Counted from the stretch's first letter, positions 1 through 9,311 are shown. The stretch: DNA of 64,000 nt from Streptomyces sp. MUM 178J (GCF_022414575.1 NZ_JADWYQ010000012.1:76534-140533); one strand, 5' to 3'. The notes: generated from the sequence alone by a model not told the origin. Made by a program: numbers and translations.

Positions 1-1644
1 GTTGAAGCAGTGGGCGCAGGTCGCGACCACCTTCTTGACCTTGAACTCCTTGAAGGTCTCGACGTTCTCCTGGGCCAGGGCCTGGTAGACGAACTCGTTG
101 CCGGCGCGGCGGGCCGAGTCGCCGGTGCAGGTCTCGTTGTTGCCGAGTACGCCGAAGGAAACGCCGGCCATGTGGAGCAGCTCGGCGACCGCGCGGGTGG
201 TCTTCTTGGCCCGGTCCTCGTAGGCGCCGGCGCAGCCGACCCAGAACAGCCAGTCGACCGACTCCAGCGACTCCAGGTCCTTGCCGACCTCCTTGACCTC
301 GAACGGCAGGCCCTTGGCCCAGTCCATGCGCGCGCTCGCCGCCATGTTCCAGGGGTTGCCCCTGGTCTCAAGGCCCTTGAAGACCTGGTTGAGCTCGGCG
401 GGGAAGTTCGACTCGATCAGTACCTGGTAGCGGCGCATGTCGACGATGTGATCGACGTGCTCGATGTCGACCGGGCATTGCTCGACGCAGGCGCCGCACA
501 TGGTGCACGACCAGAGCACATCCGCGTCGACGACGAAGTCGGCGCCCTCGGGGTTGTAGGACTCCCCGCCCGCGTCGCCCTTGCCGATCAGCGCCCGGTC
601 GGCGTGTCCGGCCAGGCCGGCGGCCTTGAGATAGCTGTGCTCGCGCAGGCCCTTCATCAGCAGCTTCGGCGAGAGCGGCTTCTGGGTGTTCCAGGCCGGG
701 CACTGCGACTGGCAGCGACCGCACTCGGTGCAGGTGGTGAAGTCGAGGAGGCCCTTCCAGGAGAAGTTCTCGATCGCGCCGACGCCGAGCGGGGCGTCCT
801 CGTCGAGGTCGTCGAGGTCTTCCAGGGTGATCGCCATGCCGCCGACAGCGAGCGGCTTGACCGCGCCCAGCGCCGTACGGCCCGAGGACTCACGCTTGAA
901 CCAGATGTTGAACCAGGCGGTGAACCGGTGCCAGGCGACACCCATGGTCAGGTTGCGGCCGATGACGATCAGCCAGACCATCGCCAGCGCGATCTTGAAG
1001 AACGCGATGAAGTAGACGAGGTTCTCGTTGGCGCTCTGGCCGGCCGGGTAGAGCGCCTCACCGAGCCAGGCCGAGAGGGGGAAGTGCGCGCGGGTCGCGT
1101 GCTCATCGTCGGCAAGGCGGTACTCCGCGCCCCGGATGAACAGGATCGCCGCACCCTCCAGCAGGGCCAGGTACTCGACGAAGTAGGCCTGCCAGAACGT
1201 CGAGCCGAAGAACCGGCTCTTACGGCCCTCGCTGCGCGGGTGGTGCTTCTGCCGGTAGACGATCAGCCAGACGATGCCGACCGTGCTCAGCGCGCCGATG
1301 AACTCGCTGAACCACTCGAAGGGATACCAGTGGCCCACGACCGGCCACGCCCACTCAGGGGCGAAGAGCTGGACGTAGGCGCCCACCACCGCGGTGCTCA
1401 GGAAGAGGAACGCCGCGAACACGAACCAGTGCATGATGCCGACCCAGGTCCACTGGAGCATCCGGGTGTGCAGCACGGTCTCCTTGAGCATGGTGACCGT
1501 ACGAGCGACCGGGTCGCCGGTGCGGCTCGGGCTCGCGGGCTGGCCCGTCCGGATCACCCGGAGCATGCTCCGGACAGCGGGGACCAGGACGAACAGGGCG
1601 GCCAGCGTGAGCGCCAGCGACGCCACCATGGCGAAGATCTGCAT
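1..1644 (-). CDS. Membrane-anchored (Fe-S) oxidoreductase, EtfAB-linked, cut by the window edge
   Basis: Only the first 548 residues are inside the window; the 3' end is missing. The start at 1644 is preceded by GAGGAG. The N-terminal ~260 residues carry several hydrophobic helices resembling a cytochrome-b/NarI-type anchor. Two ferredoxin motifs follow (CTECGRCQSQCP and CTMCGACVEQCP), then the beginning of a CCG (heterodisulfide reductase) region with NNETCTGDSARR and ATCAHCFN. Proteins of this build sit next to etfBA and amine or betaine dehydrogenases in actinobacteria and are thought to hand electrons from ETF to the quinone pool. Here it lies 240 bp downstream of etfA on the same strand. 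That gap holds a 13-bp direct repeat (1720-1732 and 1734-1746) of unknown meaning. Family placement is firm; the ETF:quinone role is inferred from context. Confidence 0.88.
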   Translation of the reverse strand, partial: MQIFAMVASLALTLAALFVLVPAVRSMLRVIRTGQPASPSRTGDPVARTVTMLKETVLHTRMLQWTWVGIMHWFVFAAFLFLSTAVVGAYVQLFAPEWAWPVVGHWYPFEWFSEFIGALSTVGIVWLIVYRQKHHPRSEGRKSRFFGSTFWQAYFVEYLALLEGAAILFIRGAEYRLADDEHATRAHFPLSAWLGEALYPAGQSANENLVYFIAFFKIALAMVWLIVIGRNLTMGVAWHRFTAWFNIWFKRESSGRTALGAVKPLAVGGMAITLEDLDDLDEDAPLGVGAIENFSWKGLLDFTTCTECGRCQSQCPAWNTQKPLSPKLLMKGLREHSYLKAAGLAGHADRALIGKGDAGGESYNPEGADFVVDADVLWSCTMCGACVEQCPVDIEHVDHIVDMRRYQVLIESNFPAELNQVFKGLETRGNPWNMAASARMDWAKGLPFEVKEVGKDLESLESVDWLFWVGCAGAYEDRAKKTTRAVAELLHMAGVSFGVLGNNETCTGDSARRAGNEFVYQALAQENVETFKEFKVKKVVATCAHCFN

Positions 1645-1884
1645 CAAGGGCTCCTCAGGGACGGTCTTCTGGCCGGGGGAGTGGCGGAGCCTTGTGCGCC
1701 GGCCGGCAAAGCTGCATATGGGTGCGGATCCGTGGGTGCGGATCCGGCCTTCCCACGGTGGAGGGAGTGGAGGAGGCTGCGGCATCCCCTGCGGGCGCCG
1801 CAGCCTCGCTCCAGGGCGGTGAGCTGCCTCGCGGGGTCAGAGCCCGTCTGCGGGTGAGTCACTCAGCAGCCGTCACTCACGGCT

Positions 1885-2874
1885 TCACCCGCTCACCCCG
1901 CGGGACTTGAGCTCTTCGATGACCGCGGGGAGGACTTCGTGCATGTCGCCCACGACCGAGTAGTTCGCCTTGGTCATCATCGGAGCCTCGGGATCGGTGT
2001 TGATCGCGAGGATCGTCTTCGACGACGCGCAGCCGGCCCAGTGCTGGATGGCGCCGGAGATCCCGCACGGGATATACAGGTCCGGGCTGATCCGGGAGCC
2101 GGTCTGGCCGACCTGCTCGTGGTGGGGCCGCCAGCCCAGCGAGGTGACCACCCGGGACACCCCGACCGTGCCGCCGAGCAGTGCGGCGAGCTCGGTGACC
2201 GCGCCGAAGCCGTCCGCACCACCAGCCCCGCGCCCGGCGCCCACGACGACCTTGGCGGACTTCAGCGAGTCGGAGTGGTCGACGTCCTTGGCGCCGGTCG
2301 ACACGACCCGCGCCACGAGGTCGGACTCGGCCACCTCCGGGGTCACCTCCACCCAAGCGGCGGGTGACGCGCCCTCAACCGGCGACACGGACCACGAGTG
2401 GCCCGCGACGGAGAAGACCGCGGGCCGTTGGTCCAGCTTCATCTCCTCCAGTGCCGCCCCGCCGACCACCTGCCGGGTCACCACGAACGGCGCCAGGCCG
2501 TGGAATGCGGTCGCGTTGGCGGCCATGGGCACGTCGAGCCGGGCGGCCAGATGCGCCAGCACCTCGTTGCCCCGCGGTGAACCCGCGGCGGTGACCACGA
2601 CCGAGCGGGTGGACTCGCGGATCGCCTGCAGTGCCGCGGCCCAGGCGGCCCCGGCGTACGACGCGAACGCTTCGCCCACCGCGTGGTGGACCTCGGCCGC
2701 GCCGTGCGTGCCGAGTTCGGCCGCCAGCGCGTCACGGTTCTCGACCGCGCCCACCACGACCGCGCGGATGGCGATGCCGCCGCCCTCGGCCGCCAGCGAC
2801 CGGGCGAAGGCGAGCGTCTCCAGCGAGATCTCGCTCGCGGCGCCGTTCTCGGTCTCGATCAGCACCAGAATCAT
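1885..2874 (-). CDS. etfA: Electron transfer flavoprotein alpha subunit
   Basis: A 329-residue protein of normal EtfA length. The N-terminus (MILVLIETENG) is the alpha-subunit Rossmann-like domain. The C-terminal half carries the conserved FAD-binding stretch with VGAGRG, the QVGQTG segment, the SPDLYIPCGISGAIQH block and INTDPEAPMM. EtfA and EtfB form the soluble heterodimer that takes electrons from flavin dehydrogenases and passes them to a membrane acceptor. Its start overlaps the etfB stop by 4 bases (ATGA), so the two are translationally coupled. With the dehydrogenase upstream and the Fe-S membrane protein downstream it completes a respiratory branch for dimethylglycine-type substrates. 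Confidence 0.96.
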   Translation of the reverse strand: MILVLIETENGAASEISLETLAFARSLAAEGGGIAIRAVVVGAVENRDALAAELGTHGAAEVHHAVGEAFASYAGAAWAAALQAIRESTRSVVVTAAGSPRGNEVLAHLAARLDVPMAANATAFHGLAPFVVTRQVVGGAALEEMKLDQRPAVFSVAGHSWSVSPVEGASPAAWVEVTPEVAESDLVARVVSTGAKDVDHSDSLKSAKVVVGAGRGAGGADGFGAVTELAALLGGTVGVSRVVTSLGWRPHHEQVGQTGSRISPDLYIPCGISGAIQHWAGCASSKTILAINTDPEAPMMTKANYSVVGDMHEVLPAVIEELKSRGVSG

Positions 2875-3641
2875 CGGGTCACCCCCAGCTTTGCGAACAG
2901 GTCGGCGACCGCGCCGGCCGCCTCCGGGCCCTCGCCCAGCACCTCGACCGTCGACGGCGCGGGCGGGGGCAGCAGCAGCCGCACCCGGCTGGCTCCGGCG
3001 GGCTCGGCCGACAGGGCCCGGGTCTCGATCTCGACCTTCTTGGCTGCCATCCGGCCCTTCAGCGTCGGATAGCGCGGCTCCACCCCGCCCTCCAGCAGGG
3101 TGGCGACCGCGGGCAGCGGCAGCGAGTAGGTCTCCTCGCCGTCGGGGCCGTCGCCCCGTGCGGTCAGGTGGCCGTCGGCCACCTCGACCGTCGACACGCC
3201 GTTGACCACCGGCCGGCCGAGCGCGTGGGCCAGCCGGATGCCCACCTGGAAGTCGCCGCTGTCGGCGGCGTCGTTGCCGAGCAGGATCAGGTCGTACGTC
3301 GTGCCCGAGGCGTCCTTCTCGCGCACGACGTGGGCGATCTCCCGGGCCACGTCGGCCGGTCCCAGCCCGGTCGGCTCCGCCTCCACCAGTACGGCGGCGT
3401 GGCAGCCGAGTGCCAGCGTGTCCCGCAGTTGCTCGGTGGCCTCGGACGGGCCGACGGTCAGCAGCGTGACCGTACCGCCGGTCGCCTCGGCGGTCCGGAC
3501 CGCCAGCTCGACCGCACAGCTCTCGTGGTTGCTCACGGTGAAGCCGACGTACCTCCCGTCGACACCCTGCTGGTCGTCGGTGAGCAGGACCTCACCGGAG
3601 GAGTCAGGGACCCGCTTGATGCAGACCAATACGTTCGTCAT
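2871..3641 (-). CDS. etfB: Electron transfer flavoprotein beta subunit
   Basis: A 256-residue EtfB. It begins MTNVLVCIKRVPDSS, as beta subunits do, and has the AMP-site region with VREKDASGTTYDLILLGNDAADSG. It partners with EtfA in the cytoplasm, stabilising the FAD of the alpha subunit and docking with the dehydrogenase. It lies 49 bp downstream of the dimethylglycine dehydrogenase-like gene and overlaps etfA, so the three are probably co-transcribed from the promoter near 6220. Confidence 0.96.
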   Translation of the reverse strand: MTNVLVCIKRVPDSSGEVLLTDDQQGVDGRYVGFTVSNHESCAVELAVRTAEATGGTVTLLTVGPSEATEQLRDTLALGCHAAVLVEAEPTGLGPADVAREIAHVVREKDASGTTYDLILLGNDAADSGDFQVGIRLAHALGRPVVNGVSTVEVADGHLTARGDGPDGEETYSLPLPAVATLLEGGVEPRYPTLKGRMAAKKVEIETRALSAEPAGASRVRLLLPPPAPSTVEVLGEGPEAAGAVADLFAKLGVTR

Positions 3642-3690
3642 CGTTCACCTCTTGTGGTCTCGACAGGCCCGACCGCTGACACCACCGCCA

Positions 3691-6195
3691 TCAGCGGATC
3701 CGCTCGTTGTCCGGGTCGAAGGGGGGCGTGGCGTCGTTGGTGAGCACGGTCACGGGGTAGAGCTCCTCCATGTAGGAGACCGCGAGTTCGTTGCCGACCC
3801 GCGCCTGCTCGGGCGGCAGGTAAGCCATCAGCAGGTGCTTGCCCAGCGAGGGGGCCGAGCCGGCGGCGGTGACATAGGGGTGGTGCCCGTGCCCGTCGAC
3901 GAGCGCCTCGCCGGAGCGGGTGAGGATCGGCTCGCCGCCGAGCATGTACCGCTTCACCCCGGACGCCGACGTGTGGTCGTCGACGGCCAGCGTGCACAGC
4001 ACTGCCGCGGGCTCCCCCGCGCGCTGGTCGAGGTAGGCCTCCTTGCCGATGAAGTCGGCGCCCTTCACCTTCGGCCGCTGCATGCCCGCCTCGACGATGG
4101 TGCGCTCGGCGTCGAGTTCGTGGCCGAAGGCCCGGTAGCCCTTCTCGATCCGCGCGGTGGTCACGTAGACGCCGATCCCGACCGGGCGGGCGCCGTACGG
4201 CGCGCCCGCCGCGAGCAGCTTGTCCCACACTGCCGCGGCCTGGTCGAAGGAGACGTACAGCTCCCAGCCGAGCTCGCCGACGTAGGAGATCCGGGAGGCC
4301 AGCACGGGAATGCCGTCGAGGTCGATCTCGCGGCAGTTGAGGAACTTGAAGCCCTCGTGGGACACGTCCGCGTCGGTGAGCTGCGACAGGATGTCGCGGG
4401 CCCGAGGGCCCCACAGCCCGATCGTGGAGATCCGGTCGGTGAGGTCCTCGATGAACGCGTCGTCGCCGAGCTGGTCGGCGAACCACTTCTTGTCCGCCAT
4501 GCCGTGCGCGCCGCCGGTGACGACCCGGAATTGGTCCTCTCCCAGGCGCATGACGGTGAGGTCGGAGACGAACCCGCCCTTGCGGTCGAGCACCGGGGTG
4601 TAGATCACCTTGCCGACCGGCACGTCGCACTGCGCGACGCAGGTGCGCTGGACGGCGTCCAACGCGCCGGGACCGGTGATGTCGAACATCGCGAAGGCGG
4701 TCAGGTCGATGACGCCCGCAGCCTCGCGCATCCGCAGGTGCTCGGCGTTGGTGATCGGACTCCACCAGCGCGCGTCCCACTCGTGCTCGCGCGGCAACAC
4801 GTGGTCGCCGTACACCTCAAGGAGGTCGGCGTTGGACTCGTACCACTGCGGCCGCTCCCAGCCGACCGCCTCGAAGAAGACCGCACCGAGCTTCTTCTCC
4901 GACTCGTGCATCGGGGAGAGCCGCTGCCCGCGGTCGGACTCGTACTGCTCGGCGGGGTGGACGATCCCGTAGGTCTTGATGAACGACTCGGTGGTGCGCA
5001 GCCGGGTGTGCTCGCGACGCAACTGGTGGGGGTAGAAACGCGCGATGTCGCTGTGCGCGAGGTCGATCTCGCTGTGGCCCTGGACCATCCACTCCGCGAC
5101 CGCGCGTCCGACGCCCGGGCCCTCCTTGATCCACACCGCGGCCGCCGTCCACAGCCCCTTCACCTGGCTCTCACCGAGGATCGGGTTGCCGTCGCAGGTC
5201 AGCGACAGCAGGCCGTTGATCGCATACCGCATTTCCGCGCCCTCGGCGCCCAGCAACTCGGGCATCAGCTCGTAGGCCTGCTCAAGCTGCGGGTCGAAGT
5301 CTTCGGAGGTGAACGGCATCTCGGTGGGGCTGAGCTTGGACTGCTCGATGCTCGGGATGTCCTCCGGCTCGTGCAGGATCGCCCGGTGGGCGTAGGACCC
5401 CACCTCCATGTCCGCGCCGTGCTGGCGCTCGTAGCAGAAGGTGTCCATGTCCCGGACGATCGGGAAGTTGATCTCGCCGGGCAGCCCGGACAGCTGCGGG
5501 CAGGGGCCTACGGAGATCATCTGGTGAACGGCGGGGGTCAGCGGGATGCTGACGCCGGCCATGTCGCCGATCTTCGGGCTCCACACGCCACAGGCGATCA
5601 CTACGTACTCGGCCTCGATGTCGCCCTTGTTCGTGCGCACCCGGCGGATCCGCCCGTCCTCGACGTCCAGGCCGACCACCTCGACGTTGGGCACGCTCGT
5701 CAGCGCGCCGCTCGCGATGGCGCCGTCACGCATGATCGTGCCGGCGCGCAGGGAGTCGACCACGCCGACGCTCGGCGTCCAGAAGGCCCCGATGAACTGG
5801 TCTTCCTCGATGAACGGCACCTTCTCCTTGACAAAGGCGGGGTCGACCAGCTCCGACTCGATGCCCCAGGCCTTGGCGCTGGACATGCGGCGGCGCAGCT
5901 CCTCCATGCGCTCCTCGGTACGCGCGATCTCGAAGCCGCCGGACTCGGTGAAGACACCCAGCTCCTTGTACTGCCGCATCGAGTCCAGTGTCAGATCGGT
6001 GATCTCGCGGGAGTGGTCCACAGGAAAGATGAAGTTGGAGGCGTGACCTGTCGAGCCACCGGGGTTGGGCAGCGGGCCCTTGTCGATCTGCACGATGTCG
6101 CGCCAGCCCAGCCGGGCCAGGTGATGGACCAGGCTGTTGCCGACGATGCCGGACCCGATCACGACGCATTTCGCCTGCGGCGGAACCTCTGCCAT
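3691..6195 (-). CDS. Dimethylglycine dehydrogenase-like FAD enzyme with folate-binding GcvT C-terminus
   Basis: 834 residues. The N-terminal half is a DAO-type FAD fold with the dinucleotide motif GSGIVG near residue 13 and the GSTGHASNF segment. The second half is a GcvT/aminomethyltransferase fold ending in the YMEELYPVTVLTNDATPPFD block typical of dimethylglycine and sarcosine dehydrogenases. These enzymes oxidatively N-demethylate methylglycines and pass the one-carbon unit to tetrahydrofolate. I chose the ATG at 6195 over one nine codons upstream because AAGGAGG precedes it at ideal spacing. The next genes are etfB and etfA, which argues for a dehydrogenase using ETF rather than an oxygen-reducing oxidase. 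Dimethylglycine as substrate is inferred from family and neighbours; sarcosine or another N-methyl amine is possible. Confidence 0.9.
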   Translation of the reverse strand: MAEVPPQAKCVVIGSGIVGNSLVHHLARLGWRDIVQIDKGPLPNPGGSTGHASNFIFPVDHSREITDLTLDSMRQYKELGVFTESGGFEIARTEERMEELRRRMSSAKAWGIESELVDPAFVKEKVPFIEEDQFIGAFWTPSVGVVDSLRAGTIMRDGAIASGALTSVPNVEVVGLDVEDGRIRRVRTNKGDIEAEYVVIACGVWSPKIGDMAGVSIPLTPAVHQMISVGPCPQLSGLPGEINFPIVRDMDTFCYERQHGADMEVGSYAHRAILHEPEDIPSIEQSKLSPTEMPFTSEDFDPQLEQAYELMPELLGAEGAEMRYAINGLLSLTCDGNPILGESQVKGLWTAAAVWIKEGPGVGRAVAEWMVQGHSEIDLAHSDIARFYPHQLRREHTRLRTTESFIKTYGIVHPAEQYESDRGQRLSPMHESEKKLGAVFFEAVGWERPQWYESNADLLEVYGDHVLPREHEWDARWWSPITNAEHLRMREAAGVIDLTAFAMFDITGPGALDAVQRTCVAQCDVPVGKVIYTPVLDRKGGFVSDLTVMRLGEDQFRVVTGGAHGMADKKWFADQLGDDAFIEDLTDRISTIGLWGPRARDILSQLTDADVSHEGFKFLNCREIDLDGIPVLASRISYVGELGWELYVSFDQAAAVWDKLLAAGAPYGARPVGIGVYVTTARIEKGYRAFGHELDAERTIVEAGMQRPKVKGADFIGKEAYLDQRAGEPAAVLCTLAVDDHTSASGVKRYMLGGEPILTRSGEALVDGHGHHPYVTAAGSAPSLGKHLLMAYLPPEQARVGNELAVSYMEELYPVTVLTNDATPPFDPDNERIR

Positions 6196-6218
6196 GGCTG
6201 CCTCCTTCGAGGTGACAC

Positions 6219-6374
6219 GCAACTGATATACTAGTTGCGAGCACGCTATATGGCAGTGGGGTGGCGGTCAAGGGGGTCGCATTGCTCAAGCGACTTTTGC
6301 GTGCCGGCAAGGACACTCGCTGATCCTTGACAAGGTCTGATCTATCAAGCTTCAATGACTCGTATATCAGTTAG
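6219..6374. promoter_or_regulatory. Operator pair between the divergent dehydrogenase and folD genes
   Basis: The core ACTnGTATATCAGTT occurs twice in this 265-bp divergent intergenic region: on the minus strand within 6219-6238, just upstream of the dehydrogenase start, and on the plus strand at 6358-6372, about 90 bp upstream of folD. The two copies differ at one of 15 positions, and each points toward its own gene. The first copy is also a palindrome with arms GCAACT and AGTTGC around an 8-bp AT-rich centre. This looks like the binding site of one regulator (a GntR-type protein would fit) that co-controls both transcription units. The regulator is not identifiable from the window. Confidence 0.6.
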
Positions 6375-6460
6375 ATGTCAGTGATCGGGTGTTCTACGCC
6401 CACCCGATCGGCATCCGTGGCCAAGGCACAGGACCGACTTGAAGCGAAAGGAGCACGCCG

Positions 6461-7321
6461 GTGAACGCACAGATGCTCGACGGCAAGGCGACCGCCGCCG
6501 AGATCCGCCGGGAACTCGCGCAGCGCGTGGCCAAGTTGAGCGCCACCGTCGGCCGCCCGCCGGGTCTGGGCACCGTCCTGGTCGGCGACGACCCGGGCAG
6601 CCACGCCTACGTGGCCGGAAAGCACCGCGACTGCGCCCAGGTCGGCATCGCGTCCATCCGCCGGGACCTGCCCGCCGACGCCTCCCAGCAGCAGGTCGAG
6701 GAGACGATCGACGAGCTCAACGCCGATCCGGCCTGCACCGGCTACATCGTCCAGCTCCCGCTGCCGCGCCACCTGGACGCGGGCGCCGTACTGGAACGCA
6801 TGGACCCGGCCAAGGACGCCGACGGCCTGCACCCCGTCAACCTCGGCCGGCTCACCCTCGGCGTCGAGGCCCCGCTGCCGTGCACCCCGCGCGGCATCGT
6901 CGAACTGCTCCGCCGCCACGACGTGCCCCTCGCCGGAGCGCGGGTGTGCGTGATCGGCCGAGGCATCACCGTCGGCCGCCCCATCGGACTTCTGCTCACC
7001 CGCCGCTCCGAGAACTCCACCGTGACCTTGTGCCACACCGGCACCAAGGGCCTGGCCTGGCATGTGCGCGAGGCCGACATCGTCATCGCGGCCGCCGGCT
7101 CACCCGGGCTGGTCACCAAGGACTTGCTGCGCCCGGGCGCAGCGGTTCTGGACGTCGGCATCACCCGTACCGACCAGGGTCTGGTCGGTGACATCCACCC
7201 GGACGCCGCCCAGGTCGCCGGATGGCTCGCGCCCATGCCCGGCGGAGTGGGCCCCATGACCCGGGCGATGTTGCTCGCCAACGTCGTCGAGGCCGCGGAG
7301 AGGAACGTTGGCGCCGCATGA
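6461..7321 (+). CDS. folD: Bifunctional methylenetetrahydrofolate dehydrogenase/cyclohydrolase
   Basis: 286 residues, normal FolD length. It converts 5,10-methylene-THF to 10-formyl-THF with NADP. Visible signatures are the substrate-side [14 protein letters not shown] with the catalytic lysine, the QLPLPRHLD block, [11 protein letters not shown] and the NADP-binding GRGITVGRP. It starts at a GTG (6461) with AAAGGAG upstream. It is divergent from the dehydrogenase that generates methylene-THF and shares an operator motif with it, so it is likely a catabolic FolD dedicated to oxidising the released one-carbon unit rather than the only housekeeping copy. Confidence 0.95.
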   Translation: MNAQMLDGKATAAEIRRELAQRVAKLSATVGRPPGLGTVLVGDDPGSHAYVAGKHRDCAQVGIASIRRDLPADASQQQVEETIDELNADPACTGYIVQLPLPRHLDAGAVLERMDPAKDADGLHPVNLGRLTLGVEAPLPCTPRGIVELLRRHDVPLAGARVCVIGRGITVGRPIGLLLTRRSENSTVTLCHTGTKGLAWHVREADIVIAAAGSPGLVTKDLLRPGAAVLDVGITRTDQGLVGDIHPDAAQVAGWLAPMPGGVGPMTRAMLLANVVEAAERNVGAA

Positions 7322-7477
7322 ACACTCCAGTCCCCAAGTACCCGCGGTATCCGCACCTTTCAGCAGGCCTTTCAGAAGACGGAGACGTCCGATGAGCCCC
7401 CGCACCCCGGTGCCGGCCTCCCCGACCACCCCGACTGGCTGTGGCGCACACCCGAGCCCAAGCGGTCGTACCACGCA
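7322..7477 (+). pseudogene. soxB: Fossil N-terminus of sarcosine oxidase beta subunit (soxB)
   Basis: Between the folD stop and the folP GTG there is an open frame without its own start codon that reads continuously into folP. Its end, HPDWLWRTPEPKRSYHAVI, matches the conserved beginning of SoxB (HPEFLWNNPEPKKSYDVVI in corynebacterial SoxB, as I recall it). In SoxB this is followed directly by the FAD-binding GxGGHG motif; here the reading passes into folP instead. The rest of soxB and the usual soxDAG genes are absent. I read it as the scar of a deletion that fused the soxB start to folP. Confidence 0.7.
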
Positions 7478-8383
7478 GTGATCACCACCCCTGCCCACCC
7501 GGGAACGCCCGAACTCCACCCGCACGGGCTGCCGCGGCCCGGCCGGACACTGGTCATGGGCGTCGTGAACGTCACCCCGGACTCGTTCTCCGACGGCGGG
7601 CTGTCGTTCGCCGCGGACGCTGCCGTCGCGCACGGGCTCGCGCTGCTCGAACAGGGAGCGGACATCGTGGACGTCGGCGGTGAGTCGACCCGTCCCGGCG
7701 CGGCCCGCCCGCCCGTCGAGGAGGAGCTGCGCCGCGTCCTGCCCGTCGTCCGGGAACTCGCCGCGGCAGGCGCGATCGTCAGTGTCGACACCATGCGGGC
7801 AGAGGTCGCCGCCCGCGCGCTGGACGCGGGTGCCCGGCTGGTCAACGACGTCTCGGGGGGTCTCGCAGACCCTGTGATGCTGCCGTTGGCAGCCGGGGCG
7901 GGCACGCCGTACGTGATGATGCACTGGCGTGGGCACTCCGCCGGCATGCAGGCGAACGCCCGCTACGACGACGTCGTCAGCGATGTGCTCGACGAGCTCC
8001 GCCTGAGGATCGAGGCCGCGCTGGAGGCGGGGATCCGGCCCGGCTGCCTGATCGTCGACCCCGGCCTCGGCTTCGCCAAGGCGCCCGAGCACAACTGGGA
8101 GTTGCTGGGTCGCCTCGGGGAGGTCCGTGCCCTGGGCCACCCCGTTCTCGTGGGCGCGTCACGCAAGTCGTTCCTGGGCCAGCTGCTGGCGGACCGGACG
8201 ACGGGACAGCCGCGTCCGGCGCGACAGCGTGATGCCGCGACCGCCGCCGTGTCCGTTCTCGCCGCGGCGCAGGGCGTGTGGTGCCTGCGGGTGCACGATG
8301 TCGCCTCGACGCTCGACGCGGTACGGGTGACGGCACGCTGGGGCGTGGAGGCGGCGGCGTCGGCGTCGTCGCCGCCGGGCTGA
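7478..8383 (+). CDS. folP: Dihydropteroate synthase
   Basis: 301 residues. It condenses p-aminobenzoate with dihydropterin pyrophosphate to make dihydropteroate. Signatures: MGVVNVTPDSFSDGG (pterin/pyrophosphate loop), DVGGESTRPGA, ND in VNDVSGG, DPGLGFAK and the GASRKSFLG block near the C-terminus. The start is taken at the GTG at 7478, but the frame is open upstream through the soxB fossil, so the true N-terminus is uncertain. It sits among folate-dependent catabolic genes, so it probably boosts the folate pool for one-carbon oxidation. Its stop is 10 bp from the convergent IclR gene. Confidence 0.93.
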   Translation: MITTPAHPGTPELHPHGLPRPGRTLVMGVVNVTPDSFSDGGLSFAADAAVAHGLALLEQGADIVDVGGESTRPGAARPPVEEELRRVLPVVRELAAAGAIVSVDTMRAEVAARALDAGARLVNDVSGGLADPVMLPLAAGAGTPYVMMHWRGHSAGMQANARYDDVVSDVLDELRLRIEAALEAGIRPGCLIVDPGLGFAKAPEHNWELLGRLGEVRALGHPVLVGASRKSFLGQLLADRTTGQPRPARQRDAATAAVSVLAAAQGVWCLRVHDVASTLDAVRVTARWGVEAAASASSPPG

Positions 8384-8393
8384 GGGCCCCGGC

Positions 8394-9191
8394 TCAGCCC
8401 AGATAGCCCATCCGGCGGCTGACCTCCTCCGCACCCCTGATCAGCGCGGGCCCGAGTCCGTGGATGCGCTCCTCGGTGAAGCGGTACGTGGGGCCGGAGG
8501 CACTGAGGGCGGCGATGACGTCGCCGTCTCGGGAGCGGATCGGGGCCGCCATGGCGTGCAGTCCGATCTCGAGTTCCTCCAGCGCCACCGCGTACCCGCG
8601 CTCCCGCGCCTCGGCGAGGTTCTTCTCCAGCTTCGTCCTGGCGATCAGGGTGTGCGGCGTGAGCTTCTGCGTCCCCGACGCCGCGAGCACGTCGGTGCGC
8701 TCCTCCTCCGGCAGGTGGGCCAGCAGGATCTTGCCGCTCGACGTGGCGTGCACCGGCGTGAGCTTCCCGATCCAGTTGTGCGTGCCCACCGCGCCCGGGC
8801 CGCGTACCTGGTAGAGGTTGACCGCGTAGTGCTCCTGCAGGACCGCGATGTTGACCGTCTCGCCGATCTCCTCGCTGAGCCGCTCGCACACCGGCCGGCT
8901 CTGCTGGGTGATGTCGAGACGACCGGTGACCGCGCCGGCGAGGCGCACGATCCCGAAGCCGAGCCGGTACTTGCCCCGCTCGGCCGTCTGCTCGACCAGA
9001 CCGCGCGCCTCCAGCGCCCCGAGCAGACGGAACGCGGTCGACTTGTGGACGTCGAGCTCCGCGGCCACCTCGCTGACACCCGCCTCGCCGCGCTGGGCCA
9101 GGATCTCCAGGACGCTCACGGCACGGTCGACGGACTGCACCCCGCTCGGCGCGGGGCCTGCTGTTTCGCCATCTGCAATGTGGTTGCCCAT
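8394..9191 (-). CDS. IclR-family transcriptional regulator
   Basis: 265 residues. An N-terminal winged helix (about residues 18-80, with VSVLEILAQ and VHKSTAFRLLGALEARG) precedes the IclR effector domain (VNLYQVRGPG, ATSSGKILLAHL, GLHAMAAPIRS). IclR proteins bind palindromes and respond to small carboxylates or amino acids. A palindrome with arms GTTGC/GCAAC spans its own start codon (9183-9199). Related ATGTTGCG-type boxes lie before purU and the reductase gene, so it probably governs the one-carbon genes around it and represses itself. The effector is unknown; glycine, sarcosine or betaine derivatives are reasonable guesses. Confidence 0.92.
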   Translation of the reverse strand: MGNHIADGETAGPAPSGVQSVDRAVSVLEILAQRGEAGVSEVAAELDVHKSTAFRLLGALEARGLVEQTAERGKYRLGFGIVRLAGAVTGRLDITQQSRPVCERLSEEIGETVNIAVLQEHYAVNLYQVRGPGAVGTHNWIGKLTPVHATSSGKILLAHLPEEERTDVLAASGTQKLTPHTLIARTKLEKNLAEARERGYAVALEELEIGLHAMAAPIRSRDGDVIAALSASGPTYRFTEERIHGLGPALIRGAEEVSRRMGYLG

Positions 9192-9199
9192 AGCGCAAC
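9183..9199. promoter_or_regulatory. IclR-type palindrome over the regulator start codon
   Basis: GTTGCCCATAGCGCAAC has perfect 5-bp arms (GTTGC and GCAAC) and contains the CAT that is the reverse complement of the regulator's ATG. It resembles the longer ATGTTGCG...CGCAACAT palindromes at 10421-10441 and near 10228 and 10505. Position and similarity suggest autoregulation. Confidence 0.5.
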
Positions 9200-9311
9200 T
9201 GTACGCGATCGTGGTGTGCGGCGAGGGGTGTCACGGTGACTGGACAGGGTGCCAGTCGGGCACTTGGGAGCGGCTGTGTCTGCGTCTTCGCACAGTAAGG
9301 TCGGCCGTTCG

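Noticed and set aside
10..1857. A 615-residue open frame on the plus strand
   Set aside because: It is antisense to the Fe-S oxidoreductase, whose motifs and ribosome site are clear; long antisense frames are normal at this GC content.
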